64,000 bases of DNA from Cercospora beticola (Eukaryota; Ascomycota; Dothideomycetes; Mycosphaerellales; Mycosphaerellaceae), in contig NC_088937.1 in assembly GCF_033473495.1 (NCBI RefSeq), positions 1,240,001 through 1,304,000 on the forward strand, given 5' to 3'. The notes under the pieces are model-generated. The model did no database searches. It was not told the DNA's origin and saw nothing but the letters and a program-made list of their open reading frames with translations. Shown piece by piece: positions 54,340 to 64,000 of this stretch; position 1 is the stretch's first letter; each line of letters opens with the position of its first letter. Position numbers and translations under genes: made by a program.

Positions 54340-55347
54340 CTATCGAGGGACATTATTCGTCCCGTTGTAAGCCTTGCTAGGCCCGCCGCAATAGTTTGTA
54401 CAGACTGGCTCTAGCGCTGTCTTCTGGCCGCCAGGCTCTGAAGTTGGTTTCGGGTCATCAGGCTCTGGAGCTGGCTTCGAAGTTGGCTTCGAAGTTGGCG
54501 CTGCATTTTGCTTTGCAGTTGAAGTTGGCTCTGGAGTTGGCTGTGAAGTTGGCTGTGAAGTTGGCTCCATTCCCACACCCTTCGGACACATTTCTGGGCA
54601 AGGCGGATGCATGCAGCTTTCATATTTGGGGTTCCCCTCAATCTGGACTTCCCCTACTCCATAGAAATAACATTCTGGGTCTTTCCTGTAGCGCATCTTG
54701 CAATGGGCAGGGCTCCATCCAAACCACATTTTACTAAACGGGTGAGAACGCACCTGACAGCTAACCCAAGGTCTGCCTGCTATCGCTGCTTTCGTAATTT
54801 CACCTCTACAGGCCTCGACCGTTTTCCATGCTGGCCAAATGCCCAGGAGTCCCTTGAAGCCGAGCTCGAAGAAATTGCCGCGACAATACCAACCTTCGGT
54901 TCTGTATCCTCCCTTACGAGAGCGTCTGTGATGTTCCTCGTCGGTGATGCCGGGCTCTTCTTCATAGATGCCGTGGTACATGTCGTTGAGACAGTATTGG
55001 AGGTCAATCGCATTTGTCTTTTTGATATCTCTTGACTGGTCAAAATACACTGCGTTATCGAGGCCGTGAAATGTCGAGTCTATTTTCCCTCTGCCACGGT
55101 CGGGCCATGGCTGTTCGCTGTAGTACATCGGACTAAATTGTCCGTGTCCTCTGCCCGGATCGCATCTATAGTATGGGTTGTCCTGTGGGTTGTCAGGTTT
55201 GCCAGATGGTTCGTCAGAAGGGTCGTCAGATGGTTCTTCAGATGGGTCCGCAGAAGTGATGTTCAGCGGACTGGCGATGACCAGGTTGTTGACAATAAGG
55301 AGACCGAGGATGGCTAGGGTTTTCGCAGAAAGCTTGAAGAGATTCAT
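54340..55347 (-). CDS. Secreted Cys-rich protein with Pro/Thr/Ser repeat tail
   Basis: I do not recognise a catalytic domain. It is a single exon of 335 residues. A signal peptide is clear (MNLFKLSAKTLAILGLLIVNN.., likely cut after VIAS). Next come an acidic repeat (DPSEEPSDDPSDEPS), a central Cys-rich domain of about 180 residues with 11 Cys (for example YRCDPGRGHG, LQYCLNDMYHG and CMHPPCPEMCPKG), and a repetitive PTSQPTSQPTPEPTS / TSKPTSKPAPEP linker. A final CTNYCGG follows. The layout is that of an extracellular or wall-associated protein with a glycosylated linker. It sits beside two secreted proteases on the same strand. An effector or surface role is only a guess. Confidence 0.8.
   Translation of the reverse strand: MNLFKLSAKTLAILGLLIVNNLVIASPLNITSADPSEEPSDDPSDEPSGKPDNPQDNPYYRCDPGRGHGQFSPMYYSEQPWPDRGRGKIDSTFHGLDNAVYFDQSRDIKKTNAIDLQYCLNDMYHGIYEEEPGITDEEHHRRSRKGGYRTEGWYCRGNFFELGFKGLLGIWPAWKTVEACRGEITKAAIAGRPWVSCQVRSHPFSKMWFGWSPAHCKMRYRKDPECYFYGVGEVQIEGNPKYESCMHPPCPEMCPKGVGMEPTSQPTSQPTPEPTSTAKQNAAPTSKPTSKPAPEPDDPKPTSEPGGQKTALEPVCTNYCGGPSKAYNGTNNVPR
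54458..54568. repeat. 12-bp coding minisatellite in the secreted protein gene
   Basis: Repeated AAGTTGGCTTCG / AAGTTGGCTGTG / AAGTTGGCTCTGG units on the plus strand encode the Pro-Thr-Ser linker of the protein at 54340-55347. Copies are multiples of three bases, so length changes would keep frame. Confidence 0.7.
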
Positions 55348-55843
55348 GGTGAAAAGTTGTCACCGGTTGTGGTAGTGCTGTTTCAGAGACTTTTCTGCGC
55401 CACAGGTTTGCCTTTGGCCAGATCAGTGGGCTCAGTGCGTTTGACTATTCAGAGACAGGGAGAGGCACTTCGGCAGGGGGGTCGGCCTCACATACGGCTG
55501 CAGCAGACCAGCGCGTCGAAAAGATGTATGTGAGAAGGATAGAAGCAAGAGGAAGTTCAGCTGTCAAATCTGAGAAATACTCGTGACAGGTGTCCTGGAA
55601 AGACCTCCGGTAGGCATAAGCATACCTTCCGGTGAAAAAGTGCAGACATGGTCGTATCGAATGTCTTTCGAAGCTTCTGTTAGCCTTGAGAAACCGGATC
55701 CACTTATTGGCAAGTTTTCGTGTATTATCGGTCGGACTCACGCCTCTCACAAGAAATGGAATTACTGATGAGTGCCGTGCCGTGCGGGCTCTTCGCCAGT
55801 CCCAGCGGTACGCACAATAGCAACCACCTTGCCGCTATACATC
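55348..55843. other. Intergenic, no gene seen
   Basis: Promoter of the secreted protein gene and 3' flank of the first astacin gene. The minus frame 55445-55750 opens with GTG and has no recognisable product. Confidence 0.5.
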
Positions 55844-57057
55844 TCACTTCCATCTCTGCCGACTCGGTCCGGATGTTCTCGGCCCCCACACCTTAACATT
55901 CTTCGCTTTTTCGCCAGCCTCTGTCTTCGCGCCGTAGATTTGAGCTACTCGGGCAATATCTCCCTCACTGATACCGGCTTTGCTCGGATCCGGGCTACCG
56001 CCCATGTACACGGCTTGGCTATTGTCTTTCCTGAAAATGACTTTCTTGCCGGGCTCGATTGCGCCGGTGTCGGAGCTGTATATCATTATACTGTCGAAGT
56101 CGAATCTGACTGAACCGTCGAAGGCCTGCCATAAGAGCGCGACTTCATCGTGGCCTTCGGCAAAAGTGCTGGACATGGCGTAATCGACGGCTTCGGGGAA
56201 GTAGTGCTTGGCTATGTGGCCTCGTCGTGCTCTATGAACTGTCAGCGACTGATGAAAATGCTGGGGTAGAACGGACCATACGCAATCTTGACCCTTTGGT
56301 CAATTGTCTGATCGTCTTCGAAGTATCCGCGCTCGTCGATGGTCACTCTTCGAATGGCTGCCTCATAGCCGTCTAGGTTCTTGATCTGATACCAGAGATA
56401 TTGGTCACGATCCGCCCTCTGATGCTCGTGAGCCAACCCGATGACATGGCCAAGCTCGTGCATCATATACACGACGGCTTTCGCTTCCTGTCGATTTCTG
56501 TCCGTGGGTTCATAGCTGCAGAACTTGAGATAATGGCGGGAAGGCGCAGATGGCTCGCCTGGAGAGATATACGAGTAGCTTGTTGTCGATAGAGTCTGGC
56601 ATGCAGATCCATCATTCCACTTGTGATCATGGTCTCTCGTTTCGTCCGAGATCGCGAGAGCATCCCTAGCCACATTCGAATTGCCGCAAAGACAGTATTT
56701 CTCATCGCCACAGCCGGGGTCTGGGATGATGTGAAGTGCTGAGAGGTAATTCTTACCGTCAGTCCATGCTGGACTCCAACCTGCAACAGCTCGAAGGACT
56801 ATCTTGCCCAAGTTCTTTGCCGAGCGTTTATCTTTGAAGCAATATCGAACGGGCATCGTGTTGGGGTCAGAACGCGTTGCCGGCCATCGATATCTGTATG
56901 GAGCAACGTGCGGGCCATTTTTGGGCATGTCAGGTACACCAAACCATCGCTTTACCAGACCTTCGCTGGCACCTGCTTCACCTTCGATAGGCGAGCAGGG
57001 AATAGTGAAGCGGGGACAGCATGCAAGGAGTACGAAAATGGTAGCGGGGAGTCGCAT
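55844..57057 (-). CDS. Secreted astacin-type zinc metalloprotease A (M12A)
   Basis: Extracellular zinc endopeptidase. Exons are 57057-56282 and 56231-55844, with a 50-bp intron (GTATGG, CTGAC branch, TCATAG), giving 387 residues. Start 57057 was chosen because it gives a signal peptide (MRLPATIFVLLACC); an ATG at 57129 would bury it. A Lys-Arg at 36-37 (LVKRW) may be a Kex2 processing site. The astacin signature is complete: HELGHVIGLAHEHQRADRD (200-218), with zinc ligands His200, His204 and His210. The Met-turn follows in DFDSIMIYSSDTG. The catalytic domain ends about residue 360. It is a tandem paralogue of the gene at 57554-58901. Confidence 0.9.
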
Positions 57058-57553
57058 ATTGATAGCTGTAAGTGTCGCTGTAGGTCTTGTTGCGAGTTCT
57101 TTATTGAAATGCCATGCCGCGCAGGCCATGCTTTTGAAAGAATCTTGATACCACGCGATCGTGCGGACAGGCGAGATATAGAGTCAGCTGAATGTGGCTC
57201 AAGTATCGCCATGGTGATTGCTGCATCATCAACGACCGCGGAAAATGACCTGACCCTTTCGTCAATACCAGGGTCCGCGATGTCGGATAGTCGAGTGTAT
57301 GGCTGGGGTGGTCCTCCAAGGGTTTGGAGTGTATTCAACCCAATGAAGAGTAAGATGTGGGACGGGAGGATGGGAGGACGCCTGACATGTTTCTCGTAGT
57401 TATTGACGCACACTGAAGCCGAGCAAAAGCAAAGTGTTGGGAAGGGTTTATATTATAAATCAGCTTCTGCAAGACTCAACATGAGGATCCACACACTGAT
57501 GGACATGACTGACCGCAAGTTCAGCATTGTGACATGTGCACACCGCCACAGCA
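57058..57553. other. Intergenic between the two astacin genes
   Basis: Holds the promoter of astacin A and 3' flank of astacin B. A minus-strand frame of about 119 codons (57413 down to 57057) is open but begins with GTG and contains no astacin motif. It may be non-coding. Confidence 0.4.
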
Positions 57554-58901
57554 CTACTGTGCATTCTTTCCAACCCGATGCTCGTCCCTCTTCGTGAAGT
57601 TGCTCTTGTTCGGAGGTGGCACTGCGACCCAAGGCCCATCCCGAATCTTGACTCGCATGCCCTGTGGAGACCAATCGTTCTCGCCTGTCTTAGCGGCTTC
57701 ACATTGTGGCGTTTTGGCATCGTACAGATGTGCGATAGCAGCAACATCACCTTCCGTAATCTTGGCATGTCCGTCCTTTGAGCCTCCCTGCCAGACTGGC
57801 GATCCGTCGTCACGCCTCTTGAGAACCCATTTCTTCTCGTCATCTGGCTTGCCGATACCACCCCCGCAGGAATCGTAGATCATGATGCTATTGTAATCAA
57901 AATCCACAGAGCTTTCGGCAGTTCTCAGCGCACGTTCCAAGGGCGTTGCAGCAAATTGATCACGCTTTAAGAATTCGTACAGGATGGGCCAATACTTTTC
58001 GGCAATGTTGCCACTTTCGAAGCTTTATCAATGCGCAATCAGTTCGAGTTCTCACGTTCGAATGTGCTTCAATCACTCACAGTCTCACTTTCCTGACCCG
58101 GAGCGGCATATCTTTGTCAAAGATATTCTTGGGGTCTCTTTCCAGAGTCTCGTCAAGTTTTTCGTAGCCTACTAAGTTCCATGGCTGGAAGACCAAGAAT
58201 TGGTCTCTATCTTGTCGTTGGTGTTCGTGTCTGAGGCCTAGTGCATGCCCTGTGCTTCTCATCAGCTCCCCATCACGCTCTTCTTACGGGCCCGTACCTA
58301 GCTCATGAGCCATTTCACGAACGGCGAACACCAAATTCCTCTCCTGGTGCCTCTGAGACTGTCCATTCCAGCCTCCAAATTTCAAGAAATGGCGCCATGG
58401 CTGAACGGGTGCATGCGGGGCAAGGTAGATGAAGCCGACCGTAGTCACTGTGCAGCATTCTTCACTATCGTTCCATTTGTCGTCCCCGTCTTTGGTCACG
58501 TCAGATATGACCAATGAATCAGTCTTTGCCCAACTGTTATCACAGATGCACTCGTCCGGATTTATGCATTGCGGGTCGGGGACGATTGACATCGAAGTCA
58601 CAGCTATGGCCGGTGCCCATATTCTGATTGCGGCATCGAGGATTTCTCCGAGATTCTTGGCCGACCGTTTGTCCTTGAAACAGTAGTAAACAGGCTGTGA
58701 AATCCGCGGCGTTGTGCACACTACGGGCCAGGCAGACTGATAGGGATATCTTGATCCCTGAGATTCTTTCGTGGCAACAGAATACCATCTCTTGGATAGG
58801 GGAACATCGTCGGGGACTGTCTGATTGGTAGCCTCAAACAAGTGTGCGTGACCGAAGAAGCATCCTGCGAGTATCGAGGACAGCAGCGCTAAGTACTTCA
58901 T
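57554..58901 (-). CDS. Secreted astacin-type zinc metalloprotease B (M12A)
   Basis: Paralogue of the neighbouring metalloprotease. Exons are 58901-58298, 58249-58081 and 58022-57554, with introns 58250-58297 (48 bp, GTACGG..GCACAG) and 58023-58080, giving 413 residues. It has a signal peptide (MKYLALLSSILAGCFFG) and a possible Kex2 site LSKRW at 37-38. The first intron splits codon Gly202 inside the zinc site; joining gives HELGHALGLRHEHQRQDRD with ligands His199, His203 and His209. Met-turn: DYNSIMIYDSCGGG. The second intron falls at the same place and phase as the single intron of paralogue A. The shared block YCFKDKRSAKNLG and the WND motif show common descent. The C-terminal tail is basic. 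Confidence 0.88.
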
Positions 58902-60449
58902 TTTGCGGTGTGCGATAGGGCTGCGCTCCGCGGAGGTGCGTTAAGTGTGACCGATGTGCTCGCTCTTGGGATATGGAGAGCAGTCGTTCTTGGGAATGGG
59001 AGGAGTTTTATGTGAGACTGGGGCTTTGAAATACAGCTCGTCAAGGTCTTGTGAACGTTAGCAATCAGCGCATATGACTACAGGATGTGACGTTTGATGA
59101 TGAGACCTGGAACGTGTGGTCTTTGCGTGAAATGGCCTAGTCATGAGGCTCAAAGCAATCACTGGGAAGCATGCTTCTCTCCGACGCGATATCGGAGACT
59201 ACACTGCCTTCAGGGCTCCCGGAGAGCGGACGACTGGTTTCCGTCTAGAGTGACAGTAGTGTTGTGACTACTTCGTCGTGGCTGAGAGCTCTCATTCTGG
59301 GTCCATCTTCAATGCGGCCAAGCGAACCAGCAGTGAAGCCTCTATCGGACTGGACACGAGAGTATTTGCTTGCGTTTGCTTTCGAGGTAGAGTGGCGGGC
59401 GGTGTTTCGTGTCATCTTCTCACATTCGGAGCGCGGTGACTTGCAGAATGATCTGGATACACAGCCATTTGAACGACGATTGCGGTGTCGCACGTGTGGC
59501 ACATGGAGCTGATTTTTGGTCAATCGCCTCACGGCCTCGAGTAGGCTATCCATCGAACAGGCCATAATTTGTGGACGCATGCTTCTGCCGACTGTGGCTC
59601 CAACGCGAATTCCGATTCCGCATGATCTTGGAGCCAGCGCTGGCTGTATTTTGAAGGACGAAGGAGAACAATCATGGCCGACGAGCTTGAATCAAATGTC
59701 CGTTGCGGCGATGGACGAGATGAAGTCTGCGGCTCGGCAGATGAGGATGGCCACTTGCCAGGGGGCCCTGCCGCCGGACCAGGTAGTCGTCGCGGAGGTC
59801 CCACCGTCAGCTGTCCCGCGGCGGGACCAATACGGTGCTGAGGGGGGCATCTCGCGAAGGGGGTCGTCGGTCGTCTTCACTTCCACCAGCGCGTCGGCGG
59901 GCGTATGGGCGGACGGCGCAGCAGCAGTTCGTTTGGTCGGCGGCAAAATTGTGAAACGATGAAACGACATGGGAACGCTGGCGCGCCGTCGACGTCATGC
60001 TCGAGCGCGCTAAGATTGACCAGCGGCAGCGCCAAGCGACAAACAACAACTCGGGCGCGGGCAGCAGGTTTGCGGTGAGCGCCAACCGCCAGCAGCATAC
60101 CACACTGCAACGGGAGCGACCTCGAGAGCGGCGCGCGTGAATTTGACGAGTGTGAAAGAGCACGGCGCAGAGCGAGGACCACGCATTCCACGAGTCGAAC
60201 GGCTACTGTACGAACAAACGGCTTGCTGAACGAGCCTCCGCCGATCGATCGCGTCGCACCTGCTCCATTCACCACCAGGAGAAGCACCACCAGGAGAAGC
60301 ACCACCACCACCTCCTCCTCCTCCTCCTCCGCCCGCACTCCCGACAACACTCGCTGGTCGAGCTCCGCTCCCTCTCCTCGCTCGCGCCGACCTCATCGCC
60401 CCCCTGCGACCCTTCGCGCCTCGCCCACCCTTGAGTTATGAACTAGGCC
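58902..60449. other. Long 5' region of the channel gene and astacin B promoter
   Basis: 1.5 kb divergent intergenic space. Open frames (minus 59245-59580; plus 59264-59512; plus 59516-59962, opening with TTG) have no recognised domain. The right part (59880-60440) is GC-rich with simple repeats, consistent with a promoter or long leader. Confidence 0.4.
60271..60335. repeat. Simple-sequence repeat in the channel 5' region
   Basis: About three 15-bp units (ACCACCAGGAGAAGC) run into an ACC and then a CTC trinucleotide tract ending about 60332, some 120 bp upstream of the CSC1-like ATG at 60450. Confidence 0.75.
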
Positions 60450-63400
60450 ATGGCCACTCCCGCCGTGAACACCTCCCAGTGCGGCGGCGGCTTCTGGGAC
60501 CTGCTGACCTGTGGTGGTGGCAGCGCGGGCAACAGCGAAGGCCAGACCATCAACACTTTGCTGGCCTCGTTGATCGGTTCGTTTGCCTCGCTCGGCGCCC
60601 AGGTCCTGCTGTTCACCCTCCTCCGCCTGCAGCTGTCGAGAATCTACCGCCCGCGATCCTACCTTGTGCCCGAGAAGGAGCGAGTTCCTGCGCCGCCCAA
60701 GGGCTTGATCGGTTGGCTCTATCCCGTCCTCACCACCAGCAACCTGACCATCATTCAAAAATGCGGTCTCGATGCCTACTTCTTCCTTCGCTTTCTGCGA
60801 ATGCTGGTCAAGATCTTCTTTCCCGCTGCCTTCCTCATCCTACCCGTTCTCTTGTCCGTCAACGCCACGGGCAGCGGTAACAACCGAGGCTTGGACAAGT
60901 ACTCCATCTCCAACATTGGAGACCAGCAGGGCTATCGATTATGGTCGCACACCTTTCTGGCCTGTATTTTCCTGCTGTGGACCGGCTATGTCGTTGTACA
61001 CGAACTGAGGAGCTACATTCGTGTCCGTCAGGCTCATCTCACGAGTCCACAACATCGCTTGCGCGCCTCTGCTACCACCGTTCTGGTGCCTGGCATTCCA
61101 AGCAAGTGGCTGACTTACGAAGCTCTGTCGGGCCTATACGATGTCTTTCCAGGCGGCATCCGCAATATCTGGATCAACCGCAATTACGACGCCCTCGCGG
61201 ACAAGATTAATTATCGCAATAAGATTGCAGAAAGTCTTGAAGATGCCGAGACGGTGCTTATCAAAAAGTGTCGCGCTGCGCACATGGAGAAAGAGAAGAA
61301 AGAAGCGAAGAAAGCCGGCCAGAAGAGCAAGACCAAGACGGAGAAGAAACAGGAGCGAGCGGCCGAGGACGCCGCTGCCGACCGCATGGCCGAGAGCGAA
61401 GGCTACAGTGCTGGTGAACAACGAGAAATGCCCCAAGGAGTTCAAGAGGCTGTCGAAGAAGGCGATCATCTTGTTCACGATAAGGAGGGTGCAGATGGCA
61501 CTAGTGCAGCGGATTCTGAGGTGAGCATCATGCTTAAGTACTCCGTCGACCTCGAGAAGTGGAAAACTGACCATTGCACAGAAACGATCAGCAAAGCTCG
61601 ATGGTGCCCACTCACGCGCCAGCGACGAGACTCTGACGAGACCGTCTGGTGGCTCGAGACCCCCTCAAAACGGGCTGGAAATTGAAGAGCCAGAATCACA
61701 CGGCAATCGAAATTCAGTGCTGGATATGTTCAAAAACAACGACAAATCGCTTCGTTTCCCCTCTCCGGAGCCTCACGCCGCAGAGGGCGACGACGAATTC
61801 CCACTTCACACAGCAAAAACCGCATCAAACGAGGCAAGGGCTCCCGAGAATAAGAAGACTTGGTGGCAAACGCTGGCTTTCTGGCAATCTGGTGACGATG
61901 TTCCTGTCGAGTATGGCAAGGCCTTTGACGAGCAATGGGATGAAGACCAGGATGAAGAACCTTACTGGCGCCGTTACATTCAGCCCAAAGATCGTGAGAC
62001 CATGCGGCTACCACTGTTCAGTCCTACCTGGTGGCCCAGCATACCACTGGTTGGCAAAAATGTCGATCGCATCTACCACCTGAGACGTGAACTCGCTCGC
62101 ATGAATTTGGAGATTGAAGATGACCAGAACCACCTGGAACGATTTCCCTTGATGAACTCCGCCTTCATCCAGTTCAATCATCAAATCGCCGCTCATATGT
62201 GCTGTCAATCGCTTAGCCACCACATTCCACAGCAAATGGCGCCCAGGCACGTCGAAATTGACCCCGACGACGTAGTCTGGGACAACCTGTCCATGACTTG
62301 GTGGGAACGCATCATCCGCACAGGCATAGTGCTGATAGCCTGCGTTGGGTTGATTATCCTCTACGCAATTCCTGTTGTCTTCACATCGCTGCTCAATCGA
62401 GTGTCAGATCTGACAGCCAGGTTCCCGTGGCTCGCATGGCTCAACGATGCTCCATCAGCGGTGAGTATCCACTGCATTGACTTCCGCAGTCATCATTATG
62501 CTAACGCCTCTACAGTTGATCTCCATCATCCAGGGTATCCTGCCACCCGTTCTCCTGAGCGTGATACTCCTCCTCGTACCTATGATCTTCAGGTTCCTTG
62601 TAACACATCAAGGCGTGCCAACGGGCAACGATAGGGAACTGGGTGTCCAGTCTTGGCTCTTCGCCTTCTTGTTCATCCAAGTGTTCTTGGTGGCAACGAT
62701 CTCCGGTGGTAGGTGGATTATTTACAGCTTTGGACTACCCGCTGTTGTACTTGTTTGAAAACCAGCTGTGATGCTAACGCAGTGCACAGGTCTGGTCCAG
62801 CTGGCCGTGACGATTGCCAGGAATCCCGCAAGCATTTTGGAAACTATCTCCTCCTCGCTTCCGAAAGCGTCCACGTATTTCTTCTCCTACCTAACAGTTC
62901 AGGCCTTCTCGAATTCGGCTAGTGCCCTTATTCAGATCGGCAGTCTCTTAGGGTGGTGAGTTATTCATACGGCCTCAGAAGTCCCACCTTCACACAGAGC
63001 TAGTGCTAACTCGTCTCCAGGTTTATTCTGGCACCCATTCTTGACTCCACCGCACGGCAGAAATGGCGACGCCAAACGACGCTGAATAAGGTCCAGTGGG
63101 GCTCTTTCTTCCCTCTGTTCACGAATTTCGCTGTCATTGGCATGATCTACTCCATTATCGCGCCTCTGATCTTGGTCTTTGTGATCATCATCTTCGCGTT
63201 ATTTTGGATCGTCTATCGATACAATGTGCTTTTCGTCTACCAGTTCCGGCACGACACTGGCGGCTTGCTGTTCCCGGTTGCCGTCAATCAGCTCTTCACG
63301 GGATTCTACTTCATGGAGCTGTGCCTGATTGGTTTATTTTTCACCTCGACAGACGAAGATGGAAACGTGTGCTACCCGCAGGCTATCGTCATGATTGTCG

Positions 63401-64000
63401 CGCTCGCCGCCACCGTTCTCTTCCAGGTGATCTTGAATCAGAGCTTCAAGCCGCTTTTCCAATACTTACCCATTACTCTCGAGGACGAAGCGGTGATCCG
63501 TGACGAACAATTTGCAAAGGCGCAGGAGAGCAAGTTTGCGGCGCTCAGGCAGGTACAAAGTGCAGAAGAACACGAAGAAGATGAACATGCGGCAGAAGAG
63601 ATTGTCAGAACCGAGTCTGAAGGCGCTGTGGGTCGGCCATCTTCATCCAGGCCACGGCCCTCGCATGACTGGAAGAATCGAAATACGCCGCAGCAGTTGT
63701 TCAAGACGGAAGCATGGAAGAAGGCTGCACCGGAAGCTGTCGCCCGGCTGCGATTTCTCGCTGACGGCAAGAGAACAAAAGGGATGGAGCCAAAGCACGA
63801 TGTCGAAGCACAGCACACCGTCGGCGACGTCCTCTTCGGCGATTTTGCGGATGAAATTGAGGATCTGACTCCCGAAGATCGCGACCTTCTAGTTCGTTAC
63901 GCGTTCCAACACAGCGCGCTTCGAGCAAGGCGGCCGGTCGTATGGATCCCCCGCGACACACTGGGTGTCAGTGATGACGAGATCAAGAGAGCCAAGAAAA
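60450..64000 (+). CDS. CSC1/OSCA/TMEM63-type (DUF221) membrane channel, 3' partial
   Basis: Osmo/mechanosensitive cation-channel family member (yeast Csc1/Rsn1/Phm7 relatives). Exons are 60450-61520, 61582-62460, 62516-62708, 62790-62955 and 63021 onward, continuing past the window edge. The first ~870 residues are seen without a stop. The N-terminal membrane helices (INTLLASLIGSFASLGAQVL) and the conserved PPKGLIGWLYPVL are typical. A long cytosolic loop contains a Lys/Glu-rich coiled coil and an unusually long Ser-rich insert. The pore-region helices include WWERIIRTGIVLIACVGLII and LISIIQGILPPVLLSVILL. Splice junctions at 62709 and 62956 restore ISGGLVQLAVTIARNP and LLGWFILAP. Channel activity is inferred from family. 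Confidence 0.9.

Overview
This window is nuclear DNA of a filamentous ascomycete (Pezizomycotina). Coding exons are GC-rich. Most genes carry zero to two introns of about 48-81 bp with GT..AG ends, CTGAC/CTAAC-like branch sites and AG acceptors. Gene content is typical of this group: PAN3, SPT20, DML1, DRS1, cyanate lyase, fungal VHS-GAT and F-box-like proteins. Composition and gene set fit Dothideomycetes best, but that is an inference. There are no bacterial-style operons. Genes lie on both strands with intergenic gaps of 0.3-2 kb, and I see no rRNA, tRNA, CRISPR array or intact transposon.

Layout. 0.5-9.9 kb: SLC44/CTL-type transporter, a tiny Trp-rich ORF, a TDT/Mae1-type C4-dicarboxylate transporter, vacuolar carboxypeptidase Y, the SBDS homologue SDO1, and ATG16. 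10-20.6 kb: secreted orphan protein, orphan membrane protein, MFS hexose transporter, a 2 kb stretch with no gene I can support, a VHS-GAT (LSB5-like) protein, and a small F-box-like protein. 20.7-32.5 kb: UBX-domain ERAD protein, PAN3, a cytochrome b2-like FMN dehydrogenase, RAB11/YPT31, SSL1 of TFIIH, and an uncharacterised coiled-coil protein. 32.7-49.7 kb: SPT20, DML1, a UbiA prenyltransferase divergent from a P450, DRS1, choline kinase, and a C2H2 zinc-finger protein whose 3' end sits in a 58-bp tandem array. 50-64 kb: small orphan protein, cyanate lyase, F-box-like protein, Cys-rich secreted protein, two tandem secreted astacin metalloproteases, and a CSC1/OSCA-type channel that runs off the right edge.

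Most genes are housekeeping: ribosome biogenesis (SDO1, DRS1), mRNA decay (PAN3), transcription and repair (SSL1, SPT20), membrane traffic and autophagy (RAB11, ATG16, VHS-GAT), and choline uptake plus phosphorylation (CTL protein and choline kinase). The accessory-looking part is 52.8-59 kb, where a F-box-like gene, a Cys-rich secreted protein and two astacin paralogues lie together on one strand, plus the UbiA/P450 pair at 37.5-41.3 kb. Exon models were made by hand from splice signals and reading frame; no homology search was run, and family names rest on recognised motifs.
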